A model generated the notes under the pieces. The model saw nothing but the letters and a program-made list of their open reading frames with translations. It did no database searches and was not told where the DNA came from. Made by a program: the position numbers and the translations under genes. From Rhodospirillales bacterium (lineage in GTDB: Bacteria; Pseudomonadota; Alphaproteobacteria; Rhodospirillales; Casp-alpha2), in NCBI GenBank assembly GCA_021775105.1, contig JAJFIJ010000365.1, positions 1 to 42,122 of the forward strand: 42,122 nucleotides of DNA, in the 5' to 3' direction. Below, piece after piece: positions 26,574 to 33,695 of the stretch. Position 1 is the stretch's first letter; every line of letters starts with the position of its first letter.

Positions 26574-27698
26574 ATGCTGACCTTTCAGCCGCTTCCCGAT
26601 TGGCAGGATCTGTTTGCGAAAGAAAGTCTGGAACGGACAAGCCCTGAAAGCCTGTCTACGCACTGGCAAGTCGCAAACGAAAAGTGTTTCTGGTATTCGC
26701 GCGCGGCTTTTGCGCTGGCGGCAATTGAGGCGTGGTGGCGAAGGGCTATTGAGGACAGGCCAGCAACCGTCTGGCTTCCGGACTATTTTTGTAACCAGTC
26801 AACCCTGCCCGTGCGTCAGGCCGGTGCCGAGCTCGTTTTTTATCCCGTTAAGGAAGACCTTTCGCCGGACTGGTTGAGGTGCCGGGAGCTATCAACAACG
26901 CGCACGCCTGACCTGTTCGTTCTGGTTCACTACTTCGGAATTGAGGCAGATGGGGGCGGGGCAGCGCAGTTTTGTCGCGAATCGGGTGCGTTGCTTATTG
27001 AGGATGCAGCCCATGTGCTGCGGCCTCACGGGAAAATCGGACATCATGGTGATTTTATATTCTACAGCCCCCATAAAATGCTGCCGGTTCCGGATGGCGC
27101 TATCCTGTTGGTGAACGCGACGGACCGCACCCCGAATCTTGACCGGCTTGAACACCCGACCGCCTCGGCTGGATGCCGCCATACGAATTGGAAGATAAGG
27201 CGCGGCGCGCAAAAAATCTTGCCCGATTTTCTCATGCGGCGACGCAATCGGGTATTGCCAGAATTTGACACCGACCCGTCGATGCGGGATACAGGTATGG
27301 ATCTGGGTCCCAGCGTGTTGTCTCTTCGAATTCTGGCCAGACAACTGCCACAAGGCGCGGAGATTGCGACATTCCGTAAAAATAATGCGTGGGCACTGCG
27401 AAATCTGATTGGCGCAGAAACTCCAGATCTGCGCCCTTACCTGGACAGCTCCAGAGAAGGGGATGCTCCCTATCGGTTCATTATAAAATGTGAGGGCCCT
27501 GGCGGGGCAAAAGCGGTTTATGACCGGCTTCGGGCCCAGGGGTTACCGGTCGAGTCCTGGCCGGATTTGCCCGATGAGGTCAAAACCGGGCCAGAGCATC
27601 ACAGTATTGCGCGAAAGTTGCGTGACAGGTTGGTTTTTTTGCCTGTACACCAATCCCTGTCGGCACACGATATTTCCACCATCAAGCTTATCGACTGA
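26574..27698 (+). CDS. DegT/DnrJ/EryC1-like PLP-fold protein, atypical
   Basis: The 374-residue product resembles sugar aminotransferases of the DegT family: a PLP-ring aspartate Asp144 (LIEDAAHVL) and a candidate Schiff-base Lys168 in FIFYSPHKMLPVPDGAIL. The usual 'GEGG' after the lysine is replaced by PVPDGA, and the N-terminal substrate loops differ from normal sugar aminotransferases. It may therefore have a changed substrate or reaction. Neighbours suggest a role in the polysaccharide made with the O-antigen-ligase-like protein. It starts six bases after that gene. The 123 bases downstream carry the operator array for the next gene. Confidence 0.75.
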   Translation: MLTFQPLPDWQDLFAKESLERTSPESLSTHWQVANEKCFWYSRAAFALAAIEAWWRRAIEDRPATVWLPDYFCNQSTLPVRQAGAELVFYPVKEDLSPDWLRCRELSTTRTPDLFVLVHYFGIEADGGGAAQFCRESGALLIEDAAHVLRPHGKIGHHGDFIFYSPHKMLPVPDGAILLVNATDRTPNLDRLEHPTASAGCRHTNWKIRRGAQKILPDFLMRRRNRVLPEFDTDPSMRDTGMDLGPSVLSLRILARQLPQGAEIATFRKNNAWALRNLIGAETPDLRPYLDSSREGDAPYRFIIKCEGPGGAKAVYDRLRAQGLPVESWPDLPDEVKTGPEHHSIARKLRDRLVFLPVHQSLSAHDISTIKLID

Positions 27699-27710
27699 GC
27701 AGGCAACGGT

Positions 27711-27725
27711 GTTCATTTTCTGAAC
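27711..27725. promoter_or_regulatory. Palindromic operator box 1 (GTTCA-N5-TGAAC)
   Basis: GTTCATTTTCTGAAC, with perfect 5-bp outer arms. It is identical to box 2, 28 bases downstream. It lies about 110 bases before the start of the winged-helix regulator gene. Confidence 0.7.
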
Positions 27726-27738
27726 AATATCAGTTGAC

Positions 27739-27753
27739 GTTCATTTTCTGAAC
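27739..27753. promoter_or_regulatory. Palindromic operator box 2 (GTTCA-N5-TGAAC)
   Basis: GTTCATTTTCTGAAC again, an exact copy of box 1, beginning within a TTGACG hexamer (27734-27739). A third related box starts 23 bases downstream. Confidence 0.7.
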
Positions 27754-27761
27754 ATGTAGAC

Positions 27762-27776
27762 GTTCATATAATGAAC
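27762..27776. promoter_or_regulatory. Palindromic operator box 3 overlapping a TATAAT -10 element
   Basis: GTTCATATAATGAAC is a 6+6 palindrome whose centre contains TATAAT (27767-27772), a perfect sigma-70 -10 hexamer. No good -35 lies 16-18 bases upstream; the nearby TTGACG is 27 bases away. Binding here would block the promoter of the regulator gene, which fits negative autoregulation. Confidence 0.7.
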
Positions 27777-27821
27777 GCTAACCATTATTGTGCGTGATCA
27801 AGCATTAGGGAAATCCCGGTC

Positions 27822-28463
27822 TTGTCAGGTGAGAACTACAGCCAAAACGAAGCGGAGCTTACCCTCGGGCTGCTAAAGGCGGTGCATGAGGATGATGCCC
27901 TGACCCAGCGCTCGGCGGCGCAGGGGCTGGGTGTCGCATTGGGACTGGTAAACACATATCTCAAGCGTTGTGCGATCAAGGGGTTCATCAAGGTCAGGCA
28001 GGTTCCCTCACGGCGCTATGCCTATTATCTGACGCCAAAAGGATTTGCTGAAAAAAGCCGGTTAACGGCCGAATTTCTCGGCCAGTCGCTAAGTCTGTTT
28101 CGTCAGGCCCAACACGATTATGGCGAAATTCTTGAGTTTTGCGTTCAGCGCAACTGGAAATCCATCATCGTTTATGGCGTTAGCGATCTGACTGAGATAT
28201 TTGCGTTGTATGCTCGTGATTATCCGTTAAACATCAGGGGAATCGTTGACTCTGGTGCCAGCGACAATATGTTCGCCGGCCTGCCGGTACATAAAACTCA
28301 GGACCCTCTTGGAGAGGCCGATGTGTATATCGTTGCGAGTCTCCGTAACCCCCAGCAGATTTATGACGAGTTGATAAAAGTTATTCCGCCTGAACGGGTT
28401 TTAACGCCGCAGCTTCTGGAAATAACGCCAGTAGAGCCCTCGTCCGATCGGGGGGCAAAATGA
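27822..28463 (+). CDS. Winged-helix transcriptional regulator with C-terminal Rossmann-like domain
   Basis: The 213-residue product has an N-terminal winged helix-turn-helix (about 8-78: LTLGLLKAVHEDDALTQRSAA, LGVALGLVNTYLKRC, wing RRYAYYLTPKGF), like the MarR-type EPS-associated regulators found before glycan loci. A linker helix leads to a Rossmann-like domain (about 108-200: WKSIIVYGVSDLTEIFALYA, LNIRGIVDSG, ADVYIVASL) that may sense a nucleotide or sugar nucleotide. The start is TTG 27822; an AGGG lies 11 bases upstream and no better in-frame start is seen. It overlaps the antiterminator gene by four bases. The three palindromes upstream are its probable binding sites (inference). Confidence 0.8.
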   Translation: MSGENYSQNEAELTLGLLKAVHEDDALTQRSAAQGLGVALGLVNTYLKRCAIKGFIKVRQVPSRRYAYYLTPKGFAEKSRLTAEFLGQSLSLFRQAQHDYGEILEFCVQRNWKSIIVYGVSDLTEIFALYARDYPLNIRGIVDSGASDNMFAGLPVHKTQDPLGEADVYIVASLRNPQQIYDELIKVIPPERVLTPQLLEITPVEPSSDRGAK

Positions 28464-28963
28464 GGCGCTGGTTTGTCGTCAACACCCAGATCCACAGTGA
28501 AGACAAGGCGGCCTTTCATTTGCGCCGTCAGGGCTTCGATACGTATCTGCCGCGATACCTGAAAAAACGAAGCCATGCCCGCAAAGTTGACTGGGTGCCA
28601 GCGCCGATGTTTCCCCGCTACCTGTTTGTCGGGTTCGATCCTGAACAGGATCAGTGGCGATCAATCCGCTCAACGGTGGGTGTTGGTCAGTTCATATGTC
28701 AGGGGGACAGGCCCGCAGCAGTACCCGTGGGCGTTGTCGAAGAAATTCAAAGCCGCGAGAACGAGCGGGGTCTGGTCACCCTCGGGCTTGGTCAGAGATT
28801 CAAGCAGGGTGATCAAATCAGGGTTACACACGGGCCGATGGCAGATCACGTCGGCATTTTTGATTGTGCCGACGATCAGCAGCGGGTGTTTGTGTTGCTT
28901 GACCTTATGGGCAGGCAGGTCAAGGTCCGCGTGTCCCAGGAAACCGTTGCCGCGTACGGCTGA
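28460..28963 (+). CDS. RfaH/NusG-like transcription antitermination protein
   Basis: A 167-residue NusG paralogue. The N-terminal NGN domain (about 2-100) has RRWFVVNTQIHSEDKAAFHL, PAPMFPRYLFVGFDPE and the following STVGVGQFICQGDRPAAVP, very like E. coli RfaH in layout. The C-terminal KOW-type domain (about 112-165) includes FKQGDQIRVTHGPMADHVGIF. Such proteins load on RNA polymerase at an ops site and prevent termination in long glycan operons. An ops-like element lies about 50 bases after its stop. The E. coli ops-contacting HTTT residues are not conserved here (QWRS at that position), so recognition details would differ. It is translationally coupled to the preceding regulator gene. Confidence 0.88.
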   Translation: MRRWFVVNTQIHSEDKAAFHLRRQGFDTYLPRYLKKRSHARKVDWVPAPMFPRYLFVGFDPEQDQWRSIRSTVGVGQFICQGDRPAAVPVGVVEEIQSRENERGLVTLGLGQRFKQGDQIRVTHGPMADHVGIFDCADDQQRVFVLLDLMGRQVKVRVSQETVAAYG

Positions 28964-28987
28964 CGGGGATCACATTTGAGGTTTGCG

Positions 28988-29013
28988 GTTCAGGAGACTC
29001 GAGTCACCTGAAC
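28988..29013. promoter_or_regulatory. 26-bp imperfect palindrome in the operon leader
   Basis: Arms GTTCAGG...CCTGAAC flank an inner GACTC|GAGTC centre, with a single A/A mismatch pair (28995/29006). The outermost GTTCA and TGAAC repeat the half-sites of the operator boxes at 27711-27776, but with a wider gap. It ends exactly where the ops-like element begins. It could be an operator or a DNA/RNA hairpin. Confidence 0.6.
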
Positions 29014-29039
29014 TGCGGTAGCGTGTCTAAAGCGCTACC
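29014..29039 (+). promoter_or_regulatory. ops-like element (RfaH recruitment site) with overlapping hairpin
   Basis: TGCGGTAGCGTG at 29014-29025 matches the E. coli ops core GGCGGTAGCGTG at 11 of 12 positions, on the coding strand, 72 bases before the first operon gene. GGTAGCG (29017-29023) pairs perfectly with CGCTACC (29033-29039) around a 9-nt loop, so the transcript would fold here. Position and the adjacent RfaH-like gene support an ops role. Confidence 0.75.
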
Positions 29040-29096
29040 AGTCCAGGCTTCTCCGAAGAGGCACCACTCCAATCACATAACGTTCGGAATTTGTGC

Positions 29097-30248
29097 ATGA
29101 GTATGTCAAGCCGCACTGAAACGCGCAATCACACCGTCGCCCATCAGATTAACGCCCATCTTCCTGCCAACTACCAGAAATCGATTTTCGAGGAAGGGCT
29201 CCGTGTTAATGAGGTCACTCTTGCGCCAAGGGCGCTGTCAGAGCGCAGAATACTGATTGTCGGCGGTGCCGGATATATCGGTTCGGTGTTGACCGGCCAT
29301 CTGTTGTCGCGCGGTTACAAGGTGCGGTGTCTGGATAACAATACCTACCACAATGACCTCTCGCTCCTGTCTTATGCAGCGAACCCGGATTTTGAGTTTT
29401 TCCGCGCGGATCTGTGTGATGAAAATGCCCTGTTTGCTGCGCTGGAAGGCGTCACGGACGCCATCCTTCTGGCCGGTCTGGTTGGCGATCCGATCACCAA
29501 AAATTTTCCGGATGCGGCACGGCGGGTAAACGATGACGGACATGATTTGATGCTTCGGTGCCTTGCCAGAGCACGGCTCAACAAGGTGATATTTGTATCG
29601 ACGTGTTCAAACTATGGCCTGATCGAAGGGGACCGGCTGGCGGATGAGGAGTTCGAGCTCAATCCGCTGTCGCTTTACGCCAAGTCCAAGGTGCGGGTGG
29701 AAAAACAACTGCTTGATCCTGCCGAAAACCCGGACTACACGCCAACGGTTCTTCGGTTTGCCACTGCTTTTGGCCTGTCGCCCCGGATGCGGTTTGATCT
29801 GACGATAAGCGAATTTACCAGAGACATGTTTCTCGGCAATGACCTTCTGGTTTTTGATGCCGACACCTGGCGGCCCTATTGCCATGTTCAGGACTTCAGC
29901 GAGGTTATCCGGCGGGTTCTCGAAGCGCCGCGCGACAGTGTCGCATTTGAAGTGTTTAATGCGGGCGGCGATACCAATAATTTTACCAAACAAATGATTG
30001 TCGACGCCATTCTTGACGTATTGCCGGACGCCAGGGTTCGTTATCAGGAACACGGGTCCGACCCCAGAAATTACAGGGTCAATTTTGGCAAAATCAGGGA
30101 GCGCCTGTATTTTGATCCGGGTTTTACGGTTGCCGACGGCATTGAAGAGCTTGTGCGGTCGCTTCGCCAGGGGCTGTTTCACAAGATTGACGTGCCGGAA
30201 TCCTATTACGGAAACTGGAAACCTGACATTCAAGACGCCGTAATTTGA
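29097..30248 (+). CDS. SDR-family NAD-dependent epimerase/dehydratase (sugar nucleotide)
   Basis: The 383-residue product has an extended SDR fold. The NAD-binding GGAGYIG lies near residues 56-62, after an unusual 50-residue N-terminal extension. The active-site stretch is VSTCSNYG with the YAKSK dyad around 195-199. Further family marks are FATAFGLSPRMRFDL, WRPYCHVQDF and DPRNYRVNFGKI, typical of a group of sugar epimerases/oxidoreductases in glycan clusters. It lacks the TDE- or SxE-type motif of 4,6-dehydratases, so it is not a canonical LegB despite standing at the LegB position beside the LegC-type aminotransferase. ATG 29097 follows GGAA at seven bases. The next gene's TTG start overlaps its stop. 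Confidence 0.82.
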   Translation: MSMSSRTETRNHTVAHQINAHLPANYQKSIFEEGLRVNEVTLAPRALSERRILIVGGAGYIGSVLTGHLLSRGYKVRCLDNNTYHNDLSLLSYAANPDFEFFRADLCDENALFAALEGVTDAILLAGLVGDPITKNFPDAARRVNDDGHDLMLRCLARARLNKVIFVSTCSNYGLIEGDRLADEEFELNPLSLYAKSKVRVEKQLLDPAENPDYTPTVLRFATAFGLSPRMRFDLTISEFTRDMFLGNDLLVFDADTWRPYCHVQDFSEVIRRVLEAPRDSVAFEVFNAGGDTNNFTKQMIVDAILDVLPDARVRYQEHGSDPRNYRVNFGKIRERLYFDPGFTVADGIEELVRSLRQGLFHKIDVPESYYGNWKPDIQDAVI

Positions 30249-31399
30249 CACGACTTCCCTCTTTGATTACAGAGGCCGTTGCCAGTGTCGCGGGCGACAA
30301 TGCGCCACTGCATACGCCTGAAATCAGCGGCAATGAATGGGAATACGTCAAGGACTGCCTCGATACAGAATGGGTTTCGACCGTTGGCAGTTACGTCAAC
30401 CGGTTCGAGGAGGCCCTCACAGAAATTACCGGCGCAAAGTTCGCTATCGCAACATCAAGCGGAACGTCAGCCTTGCATGCCTGCCTGATCGTTGCTGGTG
30501 TCGGGCGTGAGGATGAGGTTATTGTTCCGGCATTGACGTTCGTTGCGACAGCAAATGCCGTTGCCTATCAGGGGGCTACGCCGCATTTTGTCGATTGTGA
30601 ATTAACGACCCTTGGTATTGATGCGGCAAAGCTGGACCAGCATTTGTCCGATACGGCGGAACTGACCGGCGACGGTTGCCGGAACAGGAAAACGGGTCGG
30701 TCAATCCGGGCGCTGATCTGCATGCACACATTTGGTCATCCCTGTGATCTGGACGGTCTCAAGGCGCTGTGTGACAGGTGGCGGCTGGTTCTGATTGAGG
30801 ATGCTGCCGAATCAATCGGCTCATACTACAAAGGCCAGCACACCGGAAATACCGGCGTGCTTTCAGCGCTCAGTTTCAACGGCAACAAAATCATCACGAC
30901 CGGCGGCGGTGGGGCGGTTCTCACCAACGACGAAGACCTTGCGCGGCGCATCAAACACATCACGACGACAGCCAAAACCCCACATGCCTGGGAGTTTGTG
31001 CACGATGAAATCGGCTATAACTACCGGCTGCCGAACGTCAATGCCGCAATCGGCTGCGCGCAACTGGAAAAATTGCCTGAATGGCTGCATCAAAAAAGGG
31101 CCCTGGCCGCGAAATATCGCGATGTGATGAAAGAGCTTGCGGGGATTTCATATTTTGATGAACCCGCCGAATGCGTTTCCAACTACTGGCTTAATGTGGT
31201 CATGCTGGATGAAGACAAGATCGAGCTTCGGGATGTTATTCTAGAGGCGCTGAACGGAGCGGGTCTGATGAGTCGCCCGGCATGGACGCCGATGCATATG
31301 CTGGAGATGTTCGGGAAATGCCCGCGTGGAGACCTGTCGACGGCAGAATCCGTTTTCCGCCGGTTGATCAACATTCCGTCCAGTCCGCGATTGGCATAA
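30245..31399 (+). CDS. legC: LegC-family sugar-nucleotide aminotransferase
   Basis: A 384-residue PLP enzyme of the DegT superfamily, LegC subgroup. LegC transfers an amino group from glutamate to the 4-keto sugar nucleotide in legionaminic-acid synthesis. The PLP aspartate is Asp186 (LIEDAAESIGS) and the Schiff-base lysine is Lys215 (ALSFNGNKIITTGGGGAVL). The start (PLHTPEISGNEWEYVKDCLDTEW) and NYRLPNVNAAIGCAQLE are also typical. The start is TTG 30245, overlapping the preceding stop (TTGA). NeuC, NeuB and a CMP-sugar synthetase gene in the same operon support the assignment; without an obvious LegB, the exact substrate is inferred. Confidence 0.88.
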   Translation: MTRLPSLITEAVASVAGDNAPLHTPEISGNEWEYVKDCLDTEWVSTVGSYVNRFEEALTEITGAKFAIATSSGTSALHACLIVAGVGREDEVIVPALTFVATANAVAYQGATPHFVDCELTTLGIDAAKLDQHLSDTAELTGDGCRNRKTGRSIRALICMHTFGHPCDLDGLKALCDRWRLVLIEDAAESIGSYYKGQHTGNTGVLSALSFNGNKIITTGGGGAVLTNDEDLARRIKHITTTAKTPHAWEFVHDEIGYNYRLPNVNAAIGCAQLEKLPEWLHQKRALAAKYRDVMKELAGISYFDEPAECVSNYWLNVVMLDEDKIELRDVILEALNGAGLMSRPAWTPMHMLEMFGKCPRGDLSTAESVFRRLINIPSSPRLA

Positions 31400-31400
31400 C

Positions 31401-32603
31401 ATGAAGAACACGCCCCGGAAGATTTGTGTGGTGACCGGAACGCGGGCAGATTACGGGCTGCTTTCATCTCTTATGCGTGAACTGGATGACGACCCAAGCC
31501 TGTCTTTGCAGATTGTGGTCACCGGGGCTCATCTGAGCCCCAAATTCGGAAAAACCATACGCGAGGTCGAGAGCGATGGGTTTCCTATAACTGCCTGTGT
31601 GGATATCGAAATTGCAGATGACACGCAACTTTCCGTTGCCCGCTCGACAGGGCTGGGGGTGGAGAGGTTTGCAAAAGAATTTTCTACTTTGCTGCCGGAC
31701 ATCATAGTTATACTGGGTGATCGTTATGAGGTTTTGGCCGTAGCGACCGCGGCCCTTGTGCTTGGCATTCCACTGGCACACATCCATGGCGGAGAAATCA
31801 CCGAAGGCGCAATGGATGATTCGATTCGCCACGCCGTCACCAAACTGAGCCACCTTCATTTCACAGTTGCAGAAGCCTATCGCGACAGGGTGATTCAAAT
31901 GGGTGAAAATCCGCAGAACGTTTTTCTGACGGGCGCGTTATGTCTGGACAGTTTGTCGAATATGGAGCTGCTTGATTACGCCGCGCTGGAAGCCTCAACC
32001 GGTTTTGATCTTGGCGACGCTTTCTTTCTGGTTACCTACCATCCTGAAACACGAAGCGACGGAGACGATCTGGTTGCGATGGAGGCGATGTTTTCCGCGC
32101 TTTCCGACTACCCCGAACATCGTGTGCTGATCACGGGCGTAAATGCCGACCCCGGCGGAAATGCGCTAACGGCCCTGGTCGAAAAAACCCGTCAGGCTTC
32201 GCCGGGTCGAATATTTTCAGTCGTCTCGCTGGGGCAAAGGCGTTATCTGAGCGCCATGAAGCACGCAGACGCGGTTGTTGGTAATTCTTCGAGTGGAATT
32301 ATTGAAGCCCCGGCGCTGGGGACGAGTACGGTTAATATAGGGGCGCGACAGGCAGGCCGTGTTCGCGCCGCCTCCGTCATCGACAGTCAGCCGACCGAGA
32401 GCGGTATTCGGGTCGCCCTGACGCAGGCGCTGAGCCCGGCGTTTAAGGAACAGGCCAAACAGAAACCTTATCCGTTTGGCAAGCCCGGCGCGGGGCGGTT
32501 TATCAAAACCGTTCTGAAAGGCGCAAACTTAAGTCATATCACGGCAAAGCGGTTCAATGATTTACCAATCCCGGAAACCGGGCGACGCGAGTGGTCCGCA
32601 TGA
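31401..32603 (+). CDS. neuC: NDP-N-acetylglucosamine 2-epimerase, hydrolysing (NeuC/LegG)
   Basis: The 400-residue product belongs to the hydrolysing 2-epimerases that release a 2-epimerised free sugar from an NDP-HexNAc donor, giving the acceptor for NeuB-type synthases. Signatures: CVVTGTRADYGLLSSLM, GDRYEVLAVATAALV, HIHGGEITEGAMDDSIRHA, TKLSHLHF, and the late VGNSSSGIIEAPALGTSTVNIGARQAGR. The companion genes (PtmE, LegC type) suggest a GDP-linked di-amino sugar substrate (LegG role) rather than UDP-GlcNAc, but sequence alone does not decide. It begins one base after the legC stop region and overlaps neuB by four bases (ATGA). Confidence 0.9.
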   Translation: MKNTPRKICVVTGTRADYGLLSSLMRELDDDPSLSLQIVVTGAHLSPKFGKTIREVESDGFPITACVDIEIADDTQLSVARSTGLGVERFAKEFSTLLPDIIVILGDRYEVLAVATAALVLGIPLAHIHGGEITEGAMDDSIRHAVTKLSHLHFTVAEAYRDRVIQMGENPQNVFLTGALCLDSLSNMELLDYAALEASTGFDLGDAFFLVTYHPETRSDGDDLVAMEAMFSALSDYPEHRVLITGVNADPGGNALTALVEKTRQASPGRIFSVVSLGQRRYLSAMKHADAVVGNSSSGIIEAPALGTSTVNIGARQAGRVRAASVIDSQPTESGIRVALTQALSPAFKEQAKQKPYPFGKPGAGRFIKTVLKGANLSHITAKRFNDLPIPETGRREWSA

Positions 32604-33682
32604 CGCATAAAAAAGTCTTTGTTATCGCTGAGGCTGGAGTCAATCATAACGGCAGTCTGGATATGGCGATGGAACTGGTGCGTGTCGCCGTTGATGCGGG
32701 TGCCGATGCTGTCAAATTTCAAACTTTCAAAGCCGAGCGCCTGGTCACTGTCGATGCACCAAAGGCGGCGTATCAGAACATTACGACGGATGTCGAAGAA
32801 TCCCAACTGGAGATGCTCAGGCATCTTGAGCTGTCGGCAGATGCGCACCGTCTGTTGATGGCCGAATGTAACCGTTTTGGGATCGCTTTTTTATCGACGC
32901 CGTTCGATCTTGACAGCCTTGATTTTTTGACAAAAGACCTGAAACTGGGCGTCTTGAAGCTGTCTTCCGGAGAGCTGACCAACGGACCGCTATTGTTGCG
33001 GGCGGGAAGGAGCGGTTGTCGGATCATTCTGTCGACCGGAATGGGTACTTTGGACGAAGTCGCAGCAGCGCTTTCTGTCCTTGCCTTCGCAATGACAGGC
33101 GGCACGGAATCTGGCAAGGAAGCGTTTGAAGGTGCCTTTGTGTCGGAGGCAGGAAAGAGGGCCCTCAAAGAGAACGTCGCCTTGTTGCAGTGTACCAGTC
33201 AGTATCCGGCACCGCTGGTAGATGCCAATTTGAATGCCATTCGCACCATGAGTGATGCCTTTGGGCTTGATGTAGGGCTGTCGGACCATACAGTAGGCCA
33301 TGTTGCTGCAATTGCTGCGGTGGCGATGGGGGCGAGTATTATTGAGAAGCACTTCACTCTTGACCAGAGTCTGCCCGGCCCGGATCACCTGGCCTCAATG
33401 GAGCCCCGAGAACTCGCAGAAATGATCGTAAATGTTCGGGCTGCCGAATCGGCCCTCGGAGACGGTATAAAGCGTCCTCAACTGTCGGAAGACAACACCC
33501 GCACCATCGCCCGCAAAAGCCTTGTGGCATCGAAGCCAATCCGGGCTGGAGAGGTGTTTACGGAAGAGAATTTATGCGCAAAACGGCCCGGCGACGGTAT
33601 TTCGCCAATGGAATTTTGGGCAATACAAAAACAAACCGCCACGCGCGATTATCGCGCTGACGAAAAGATCGAGAAAGTATAG
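32600..33682 (+). CDS. neuB: Nonulosonic acid synthase (NeuB/LegI family)
   Basis: The 360-residue product condenses phosphoenolpyruvate with a six-carbon N-acyl amino sugar to form a nine-carbon nonulosonic acid. The TIM-barrel NeuB domain (about 1-285) has VIAEAGVNHNGSLDMAMELV, DAVKFQTFKAERLV, LSTPFDLDS, KLSSGELTN, STGMGTLDEV, CTSQYPAP and GLSDHTVGHVAAIAAVAMGAS..EKHFTLD. The C-terminal SAF/antifreeze-like domain (about 295-355) contains RKSLVASKPIRAGEVFTEENL. ATG 32600 overlaps the neuC stop; a GTG nine bases upstream is less likely. The enzyme is the committed step of the operon's product. Confidence 0.93.
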   Translation: MTHKKVFVIAEAGVNHNGSLDMAMELVRVAVDAGADAVKFQTFKAERLVTVDAPKAAYQNITTDVEESQLEMLRHLELSADAHRLLMAECNRFGIAFLSTPFDLDSLDFLTKDLKLGVLKLSSGELTNGPLLLRAGRSGCRIILSTGMGTLDEVAAALSVLAFAMTGGTESGKEAFEGAFVSEAGKRALKENVALLQCTSQYPAPLVDANLNAIRTMSDAFGLDVGLSDHTVGHVAAIAAVAMGASIIEKHFTLDQSLPGPDHLASMEPRELAEMIVNVRAAESALGDGIKRPQLSEDNTRTIARKSLVASKPIRAGEVFTEENLCAKRPGDGISPMEFWAIQKQTATRDYRADEKIEKV

Positions 33683-33695
33683 GGGCGGGTATTTT

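Noticed and set aside
25780-26640. Minus-strand open frame of 286 codons opposite the O-antigen-ligase-like gene
   Set aside because: Low-complexity Gln/Arg/Pro-rich antisense translation; the plus-strand frame has clear membrane segments and family motifs.
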